Positions 29,519 to 33,431 of a stretch of DNA of 33,431 bases are shown here, one piece after another. The notes beneath the pieces are model-generated. The model was not told the DNA's origin and did no database searches. It saw only the letters and a program-made list of their open reading frames with translations. The translations under genes and the position numbers were made by a program. Position 1 is the first letter of the stretch. Every line of letters begins with the position of its first letter. This DNA is from Desulfosporosinus sp. (GTDB lineage Bacteria; Bacillota; Desulfitobacteriia; Desulfitobacteriales; Desulfitobacteriaceae). The DNA lies in the NCBI GenBank assembly GCA_031292055.1, contig JARLHV010000132.1:1-33431 (forward strand), given 5' to 3'.

Positions 29519-29549
29519 TAAAAAGCCAGAGCGTCCAAACGTTCTGGCT
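29519..29549 (-). terminator. Intrinsic terminator without an obvious upstream gene
   Basis: On the minus strand AGCCAGAACGT (29549-29539) pairs with ACGCTCTGGCT (29534-29524, one G-T), followed by five T. It lies upstream of the ADP-ribosylglycohydrolase gene, so it would end a minus-strand transcript from the gene-poor region to its right. Confidence 0.75.
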
Positions 29550-29579
29550 ATCTATTGTCAATTTCTTAGGTAAATTGCA

Positions 29580-29605
29580 GCGTTGCGTTGCGTTGCGTTG
29601 CGTTG
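29580..29605. repeat. GCGTT pentanucleotide microsatellite
   Basis: Five tandem GCGTT units in non-coding DNA, followed by GAGCTGAGCC. Slippage-prone; no function seen. Confidence 0.85.
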
Positions 29606-29724
29606 AGCTGAGCCACCTTCAGGCAAGATGAGCCCCTCATCCATATTACTAGTTAGAAATACCTTCCTGTTGTATATACTTTACCACAGAAAGAATAATA
29701 CTGCAGCAAAAACAACAGAGATTT

Positions 29725-29779
29725 AAGAGGACAGAACGGCTAATAATCCTGAATGAATTATTAGCCGTTCTGTCCTCTT
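29725..29779. repeat. Perfect 23-bp inverted repeat
   Basis: The arm AAGAGGACAGAACGGCTAAT plus AAT (29725-29747) is repeated exactly in reverse complement at 29757-29779 around the 9-base loop. No T-run follows on either strand directly, so it is not a typical terminator. It lies 20 bases past the stop of the mini-ORF at 29798-29866. Confidence 0.85.
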
Positions 29780-29797
29780 GGATATAAAAAGCAGCCT

Positions 29798-29866
29798 CTA
29801 AAGACCACCAAGAAGAGCCAATTGTATCACAAAATTCGTGAAAGCAGGTCTTATGCTATTGCTCAT
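29798..29866 (-). CDS. Possible 22-aa peptide with hairpin-masked ribosome site
   Basis: ATG 29866 is preceded at 7 bases by GGAGG, and the frame reads MSNSIRPAFTNFVIQLALLGGL before TAG. The GGAGG forms the 3' arm of hairpin CCTCCG/CGGAGG (29884-29889 with 29874-29879), and the start codon can instead pair with CATAAGACCT (29855-29846). The peptide is hydrophobic in its second half. This arrangement resembles repressed leader peptides or small type I toxins, but the ORF is short and could be chance. Confidence 0.3.
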   Translation of the reverse strand: MSNSIRPAFTNFVIQLALLGGL

Positions 29867-29982
29867 AAGAAGACCTCCGCGTCCGGAGGCCTATTGCACA
29901 ATGTCCCATAGGCTAAGTCTAATCTGGGATATATGGGACAAGATTTTCAAAAAGGGTCCTTCCGTCCATAAAGCGGAAGGAC
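29846..29982 (-). ncRNA. Candidate structured RNA: chain of hairpins
   Basis: Four hairpins follow one another: AGGTCTTATG/CATAAG-acct (29846-29876), CCTCCG/CGGAGG (29874-29889), TGTCCCATA/TATGGGACA (29902-29940) and GTCCTTCCG/CGGAAGGAC (29956-29982). Read on the minus strand the last one is followed by CCTTTTTGA, a terminator-like tail, and TATAAT occurs just upstream at 30026-30021. This suggests a leader with an early terminator followed by structured RNA. I do not recognise a known RNA family. Confidence 0.4.
29949..29982 (-). terminator. Terminator-like hairpin (possible attenuator)
   Basis: Perfect 9-bp stem GTCCTTCCG/CGGAAGGAC with a T-rich tail on the minus strand (A29949-29953 on the plus). 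It lies about 40 bases downstream of the minus-strand TATAAT at 30026-30021. Confidence 0.6.
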
Positions 29983-29999
29983 GAGTAACCACATGATAA

Positions 30000-30407
30000 A
30001 AGAAAGATAAGAACATTTGTATTATACTACACTATGTGGTATTTCTATTCAGTTAAGATGTTTGCAATTTATTACAATTAGTCCTTAAGCTAGGTCTTTA
30101 CTTATTTCCAAACGAAAAGCTCTCTTTTTGGCCGTTATGAGAATAAATAAGTTTATGCCTAAAATATGTCCCCATTACCTAGTTTTATACGACCCCTATA
30201 TAAAAGGAAAAATCCCGCCAACAATTACAGTACCAATCCTTGGTAGCTACCTCTAATCAACAAGTGGTAAAGCAGAGCAATTAAGCCCTAGCCATTTTTA
30301 GCTCGTACATTGGTCAATCCAATGACCAAGTGATGTCCCAAGTAAGGAACTAAGGCAAGGACCAATCTTGATCTGACCAAAGGTCTAAATATAACTTATT
30401 AATTTAC
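30000..30407. other. Non-coding stretch with short dyads
   Basis: No plausible gene seen on either strand. Small dyads occur: TACCAA-tcc-TTGGTA (30231-30245), GGTAGCTACC (30242-30251), CATTGG-tcaat-CCAATG (about 30309-30325) and GACC-aaa-GGTC (about 30376-30386). They may be parts of transcribed structure or decayed repeats. Confidence 0.4.
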
Positions 30408-30434
30408 AAAAAAAAGCCCCCTCGCTAGGAGGGG
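30408..30434 (-). terminator. Strong intrinsic terminator of an unknown minus transcript
   Basis: On the minus strand CCCCTC (30434-30429) pairs with GAGGGG (30423-30418), followed by GC and eight T. No protein gene precedes it on that strand for at least 400 bases, so it may end a small RNA. Confidence 0.8.
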
Positions 30435-30660
30435 TAGTAAGAGGAGAGTACGAGACGAGAAGACGGTCTATATTTCAACCGTAGATTTACGAGTGTTTAC
30501 CTACTGTATTTATCATAAACAATATTTGTCACCATTCCGTGAAGTCTATGTGAATATAATAATAAGTTAACCACATATTAGAGAATCTAAACACTACGAA
30601 AGTAACGGGTCTGCGCAAAACCATCAAAAATGTTGGGAAGCAGAAGCAGGTGAAATCAGT

Positions 30661-30697
30661 AAGGGTATCCGCAATTTACGGATACCCTTTGTCTTTA
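30661..30697 (+). terminator. Intrinsic terminator-like hairpin
   Basis: Perfect 11-bp stem AAGGGTATCCG (30661-30671) and CGGATACCCTT (30679-30689), 7-base loop, followed by TGTCTTT. It precedes the DUF4236 gene by about 140 bases and would end an upstream plus-strand transcript of unknown nature. Confidence 0.7.
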
Positions 30698-30833
30698 ATG
30701 CCCTTCTGCCGTACTGAGTATTACATGAGTAGGATTTTTTCTTCAGCATCCATTTTATGGCAGGAAATTCCGCCAATTTGTAGAAACTTATTAATAATTA
30801 CCAAATATATACATAAGCCTTGGAGGTGTAAAA

Positions 30834-31277
30834 ATGGGCTTTCGATACCGTAAAAGCATCAAAATTGGTCCTTTCCAGCTGGATTTTAGCAAAAAAGGCG
30901 TAAGGGTTAGCGTAGGGGGCAAAAAGACCAGAGTTGGTGGAGGCCCCCGCGGAGTTAAGAACACTCTTTCTGTACCTGATACCGGGATAAGTTATGTGAA
31001 AGAAAGTCGATTGAAGGGTACCCCTACTATTTCAAAAGCGTCACGTGGGCAATCAGCGCGACAGAAAACCCAACGTAGGCAAATAGTCCGAACTAAGATT
31101 TTGAGGCCATATAAAGGCACTCGTTGGCTGGTGGGTGCTTTCGCTGGGGTGGTAATGCTTACAGGAACGAGCCCCGGACTAGGAATTTTGGTCGCCATTA
31201 TTTGTGGGTGTAGATATTACATGATTAGGGAAAGACTTAAACAACAGTCAGTGGTTTCCAAGGTAAAAGTAATTTAA
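30834..31277 (+). CDS. DUF4236-domain membrane protein
   Basis: A 147-aa protein. Residues 1-56 match the DUF4236 pattern: MGFRYRKSIKIGP, then LDFSKKGVRVSVGGKK, GGGPRGVKNTLSVPDTGISY. A basic linker (about 57-95, rich in R, K and Q) precedes a hydrophobic segment (about 100-126) that likely spans the membrane. The function of DUF4236 is not known; it is often found in accessory DNA. GGAGGTG lies 7 bases before ATG 30834. Confidence 0.85.
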   Translation: MGFRYRKSIKIGPFQLDFSKKGVRVSVGGKKTRVGGGPRGVKNTLSVPDTGISYVKESRLKGTPTISKASRGQSARQKTQRRQIVRTKILRPYKGTRWLVGAFAGVVMLTGTSPGLGILVAIICGCRYYMIRERLKQQSVVSKVKVI

Positions 31278-31288
31278 CCACCTTCAAT

Positions 31289-31328
31289 TTGTAGTTAATC
31301 CTTTATAGAAAGAAAGGATTAACTACAA
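31289..31328. terminator. Hairpin between convergent genes, probable shared terminator
   Basis: TTGTAGTTAATCCTTT (31289-31304) and AAAGGATTAACTACAA (31313-31328) form a perfect 16-bp stem with an 8-base loop. No T-run on either side, but its position immediately after both the DUF4236 stop and the small minus-strand gene's stop suggests it ends both transcripts. Confidence 0.55.
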
Positions 31329-31334
31329 CTATCT

Positions 31335-31448
31335 CTACACCAGGACTATTATTAATAATAACAATGCAATAAGTGCAATCAGCAAAAGGTCAATCGCTAC
31401 GATATCTTTACCATGATCGCGATCGCTTACGAAATCACCCCCTCTCAT
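31335..31448 (-). CDS. YjcZ-like 37-aa membrane peptide
   Basis: A small gene easily missed by length limits. The frame reads MRGGDFVSDRDHGKDIVAID, then a hydrophobic run of Leu, Ile, Ala and Val ending VLV. A Gly-rich start, a short charged part and a single C-terminal helix are typical of the small YjcZ/sporulation-associated peptides of spore-formers. An in-frame TAA lies four codons upstream, so ATG 31448 is the only ATG; no good ribosome site precedes it, which lowers confidence. It converges with the DUF4236 gene on the hairpin at 31289-31328. Confidence 0.6.
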   Translation of the reverse strand: MRGGDFVSDRDHGKDIVAIDLLLIALIALLLLIIVLV

Positions 31449-31596
31449 TACAAAAGATTAAGAAGGGAGCTTGTTTTATAAAATATGCAGTTTGTCCCAA
31501 AAACGTGAGTGGAAGCGAGGCAGAACGGCTTCTTACTCTTGCTGTCCAAAAGTAATACTAAATCCAAGCATATTAGAGTTCGATTAAACTATTTGT

Positions 31597-31989
31597 TTAA
31601 CTGTTAAGATATTTAAGCAATTCATCTGGAGATTTTAACGGGCCTAACGGTCCTTTTTGAAGTGGTAAAAAAATCATATATTGATTCCAATCACCGCTCA
31701 AAGGAAAAAACAAAGAATTATATACAAATTTATATTGAAAGTCCTCATTTGCTCTAGGTTTATAATTTAATTCAATATTATTTGTATAAACAAATTCTAT
31801 TGCACCTTTTTGTTTTCGTGCCACAATTTCAGATTCTTTCATCACTGTCAAAGCCATATAAAGAGTCGTACCTAGTCTACTTTTGGTCATTTTTATAATA
31901 TTATCAAATTTAAGATCAGCTTTATTAAAGACAGTTTCTTTTCTTCGGTGATAGTATATTACTTTATCAGGTATTTCAATTAAATCCAC
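31597..31989 (-). CDS. Hypothetical protein, 130 aa
   Basis: Not recognised. The protein is soluble-looking, with mixed charge (DLKFDNIIKMTKSRLGTTLY), a middle part with alternating hydrophobic residues (AIEFVYTNNIELNYK, YKFVYNSLFFPLSGDW) and a C-terminal LKSPDELLKYLNS. The start is unclear: GTG 31989 has no ribosome site at the right distance, while AGGAGG lies about 25-30 bases upstream and fits an in-frame ATT with 8-base spacing. Codon use is AT-rich like its surroundings. It lies between the YjcZ-like peptide and a broken SEDS gene. Confidence 0.6.
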   Translation of the reverse strand: MDLIEIPDKVIYYHRRKETVFNKADLKFDNIIKMTKSRLGTTLYMALTVMKESEIVARKQKGAIEFVYTNNIELNYKPRANEDFQYKFVYNSLFFPLSGDWNQYMIFLPLQKGPLGPLKSPDELLKYLNS

Positions 31990-32074
31990 GACATTATTAG
32001 AAATAATATTTCATTCCTCCTTATTTTGTGTATTAGTGCTAGGATTCGTCTGATCAATATTTGTGACTAACTAA

Positions 32075-32521
32075 TTGTCATTGATAACATTATCGATTAT
32101 ACGTATTATAACTCGGGCTAACCCATTTGCTTCAAGTACCATAGCTCTAGGTAACTCATTATCTTCATTGGCTTTAATCTTCTTAGCTTTGGCTAACTCA
32201 ACAATATTAGCAGAAGATATCAGAATAATTGCTATATTCTCAGCTTTTATTATACGTGCTATTATTCTTTGTAAGAAGCAAAAATGCGTACTTGGATTTT
32301 TGATTTCACTCGCGATTATCTCAACATTTTCAATACAGTTTATTGTGTATATTACTTCAAATTTAGGTTTTTGGCGCCTTGATCCGTTGTCGTTACCACT
32401 AATCTCTTATGGAGGGCGATCCCTTGTTACAAATATGTTTCTTATCGGGCTTTTACTTTCAGTATTCTGCACAGGCAATTTGGTGAGAGATAAAGTTGGG
32501 GTATTCACTCCATCAGAGTAA
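32075..32521 (+). pseudogene. C-terminal fragment of a SEDS (FtsW/RodA/SpoVE) protein
   Basis: Full SEDS glycosyltransferases have about 370-420 aa and ten helices; this frame has 148. Its end carries the family hallmark LPLISYGGRSLVTNM followed by FLIGLLLSVFCTGNLV, and the preceding part reads like the last three or four helices. The N-terminal half, including the catalytic Asp loop, is absent; the frame begins at a TTG just after stop codons with no ribosome site. Best read as a truncated remnant. Confidence 0.75.
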
Positions 32522-32596
32522 TCTTCCTTCCGCGTCTGCCTGACTAGTTATTTTTAGACAATAACGATTTTAGAATTATATCGAAATGTGGAGATT

Positions 32597-32784
32597 CTAG
32601 ACCAAAAACACAATCATATCCATCCTTTGCAAAAAACTCACCATTACTTTCCATCGGCTAATGAGCTGCGGACTGACCCCATAATTAGTAGCTATCTCAT
32701 TCAAAGTACTTTCCTCTCTGAGAACCTCCAAGACGCGATCTTCGCTTTTTCTGCTGGGCTGTAGGTTTTTCTTTTCTTACTCAT
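32597..32784 (-). pseudogene. IS3-family orfA (transposase) remnant
   Basis: On the minus strand from ATG 32784 the frame reads MSKKRKTYSPAEKAKI, then breaks; the next frame continues VLEVLREESTLNEIATNYGV and SPQLISRWK, the helix-turn-helix of IS3-group OrfA. A two-base insertion (GC near 32733-32740) explains the shift. After RWK the sequence decays and ends at TAG 32599-32597. OrfB is absent. The sequence just outside the start (CCGTGTCCAACCCCCTGG, about 32811-32828) may be the old inverted-repeat end. Confidence 0.8.
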
Positions 32785-33028
32785 ATCATTATTATCTTAT
32801 TTTTTCAGTTCCGTGTCCAACCCCCTGGGTACATTATAGAATGGCCCGGCGTTAATGAAACGTGCCAACTTTGAGAATTTGCCATCAAAAACACGAAATT
32901 CGTCAGCTCGTCGCGCAGCAGTGTATACTCACAACGATAAAAAAAAGATAGCAGAGAACCGCTATCATCCCACCAAAAAAAGCACTTAAGTTATGCCCAA
33001 AAGGCTAGTTTTTGTTAAAAAATAACCC
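32785..33028. other. Non-coding stretch between IS remnant and toxin gene
   Basis: No gene seen. Contains the possible IS end and the minus-strand terminator at 32938-32966. Confidence 0.5.
32938..32966 (-). terminator. Intrinsic terminator on the minus strand
   Basis: On the minus strand GATAGC (32966-32961) pairs with GCTATC (32952-32947) and is followed by a run of about eight T. No minus-strand gene is visible upstream within the window. Confidence 0.7.
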
Positions 33029-33056
33029 TTGCAATACATCAAATATGATTTATAAT
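33029..33056 (+). promoter_or_regulatory. Sigma-A promoter of the toxin gene
   Basis: TTGCAA (33029-33034) and a perfect TATAAT (33051-33056) are 16 bases apart. The first operator-like repeat overlaps the spacer and the -10. Confidence 0.75.
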
Positions 33057-33089
33057 GAGATTAAGACTAAAACATCAAACATGATGTAT
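33036..33089 (+). promoter_or_regulatory. Pair of operator-like direct repeats
   Basis: ACATCAAATATGATTTAT (33036-33053) and ACATCAAACATGATGTAT (33072-33089) match at 16 of 18 positions and are 36 bases apart start to start. Each contains the dyad ATCA-N4-TGAT. Overlap with the -10 and the start of the transcript suggests autorepression, as known for toxin-antitoxin operons. Confidence 0.65.
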
Positions 33090-33114
33090 GATATTCAAAA
33101 CAAGGGGCCAAAAT

Positions 33115-33369
33115 ATGAATGTTTACCGTTACACCACGATGGGAGGAAAAGACTTAATCGCAGATTACTTAAAGAGTCTTCCAAAAGATGAACAAGCAGA
33201 AGGTCAACTTATTATGACGGAACTCGAACAAAAGGGACTTGATTATTTAAAAGAGACCCTCGATACACGTCAGATTGAAAAAAAGCTCTGGGAACTGAAC
33301 GACCCTGCACTGAAGTACAGGGGTTCACGATTGCGACTGGAAGTCGCGATTACGGCTGAAGCCGTTTAA
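33115..33369 (+). CDS. RelE/HigB-like toxin (Gp49 family), altered 3' end
   Basis: The first 60 residues fit the phage-derived Gp49-like/HigB family of ribosome-dependent mRNA interferases: MNVYRYTTMGGKDLIADYLK, then EDQ-type helix, LIMTELEQKGLDYLKE, TRQIEKKLWEL. In relatives KLWEL leads into a strand with the catalytic Arg (usually RIFY or similar) and ends at 105-120 aa. Here it is followed by unrelated NDPALKYRGSRLRLEVAITAEAV and a stop at 84 aa, encoded by the hairpin array. It is probably inactive or altered. ATG 33115 is preceded by AAGGGG; an ATG at 33088 is in frame but overlaps the operator. No antitoxin is in the window. Confidence 0.7.
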   Translation: MNVYRYTTMGGKDLIADYLKSLPKDEQAEGQLIMTELEQKGLDYLKETLDTRQIEKKLWELNDPALKYRGSRLRLEVAITAEAV

Positions 33370-33431
33370 AAAGTGCGGACTGGAAGTCCTTATAAAGACT
33401 TAAGTCTTCTGAAAGACCTATTGCTGAAAGC
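33303..33431 (+). repeat. Array of short hairpins with TGAA/GGAA loops
   Basis: Successive hairpins: CCCTG..CAGGG with inner AC-TGAA-GT (33303-33322), GCGACT-gga-AGTCGC (33333-33347), ACGGC-TGAA-GCCGT (33352-33365), GGAC-TGGAA-GTCC (33377-33389), AAGAC-TTAA-GTCTT (33395-33408), TCT-GAA-AGA (33408-33416) and GCT-GAA-AGC (33423-33431), the last at the window edge. The stems differ in sequence but the C-TGAA-G/C-TGGAA-G loops recur. It begins inside the 3' end of the toxin gene. Not a CRISPR, and I do not recognise the element. Confidence 0.6.

Noticed and set aside
29846..29982. 6S RNA, SRP RNA or a known riboswitch
   Set aside because: The conserved cores of these RNAs (for example the SRP GGAA-loop helix or the long 6S bubble hairpin) are not visible. 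The structure is a series of short separate hairpins.
29901..29996. Plus-strand 31-codon ORF with GGAGG ten bases upstream
   Set aside because: It lies wholly inside the hairpin chain, whose palindromes create the GGAGG on both strands. The peptide has no recognisable features and the minus-strand reading fits the terminators better.
30650..30853. Plus-strand 67-aa frame
   Set aside because: It reads through a perfect terminator hairpin and overlaps the ribosome site and start of the DUF4236 gene. Not plausible as a gene.
31373..31555. Plus-strand 60-aa frame
   Set aside because: It is antisense to the YjcZ-like peptide, has no ribosome site or ATG start and no recognisable sequence.
33303..33431. 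CRISPR array at the right end
   Set aside because: Repeats are not sequence-identical, units are 12-25 bases with irregular spacing and there are no unique spacers of constant length. It is a chain of different hairpins.

Overview
The window looks like a chromosomal segment of an anaerobic, spore-forming Firmicute of the Desulfosporosinus/Desulfitobacterium type. This is inferred from gene content: a butyrate-type acyl-CoA operon, an NADPH-type glutamate synthase pair, a CWB2 cell-wall protein, a tiny YjcZ-like membrane protein, moderate-to-low GC, strong GGAGG ribosome sites and frequent TTG/GTG starts. No rRNA, tRNA or CRISPR array was seen.

Layout. 1-4.6 kb: a DHA2-type MFS exporter, a cyclopropane fatty acid synthase and a ferredoxin-domain aldo/keto reductase, all on the minus strand. 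4.8-11 kb: gltB-gltD (glutamate synthase) with its own terminator. 11.2-13.7 kb: a TetR regulator followed by a second DHA2 exporter on the plus strand, a typical regulator/efflux pair. 13.7-20.1 kb: a five-gene minus-strand operon (hbd, crt, CoA-transferase, thiolase, long acyl-CoA dehydrogenase) covering interconversion of a short acyl-CoA and two acetyl-CoA. Upstream lies a near-consensus sigma-54 promoter (GG-N10-GC at 20127-20144), and next to it (20.4-22.3 kb) a sigma-54 activator with CBS, PAS, AAA+ and Fis domains, so the regulator-operon link is well supported. 22.4-26.2 kb: alpha/beta hydrolase, 4-oxalocrotonate tautomerase-like protein, HAD phosphatase, DsrE-like protein, a frameshifted undecaprenyl-diphosphatase gene and a YnfA-family membrane protein. 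26.7-29.4 kb: an exported protein joining three CWB2 repeats to a cyclophilin domain, and an ADP-ribosylglycohydrolase-family protein.

29.4-33.4 kb is different: gene-poor, rich in hairpins, and full of small or broken genes. It holds a run of hairpins and terminators with no large gene to serve them, including a 22-codon ORF whose ribosome site lies in a hairpin, a perfect 23-bp inverted repeat, a DUF4236 protein, an unlisted 37-aa YjcZ-like membrane peptide, a hypothetical protein, a C-terminal fragment of a SEDS (FtsW/RodA) protein, an IS3-type orfA remnant and a RelE/HigB-like toxin. The toxin has two operator-like repeats at its promoter, and its 3' end runs into an array of short hairpins that reaches the window edge. 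This right-hand end is the most likely accessory region.
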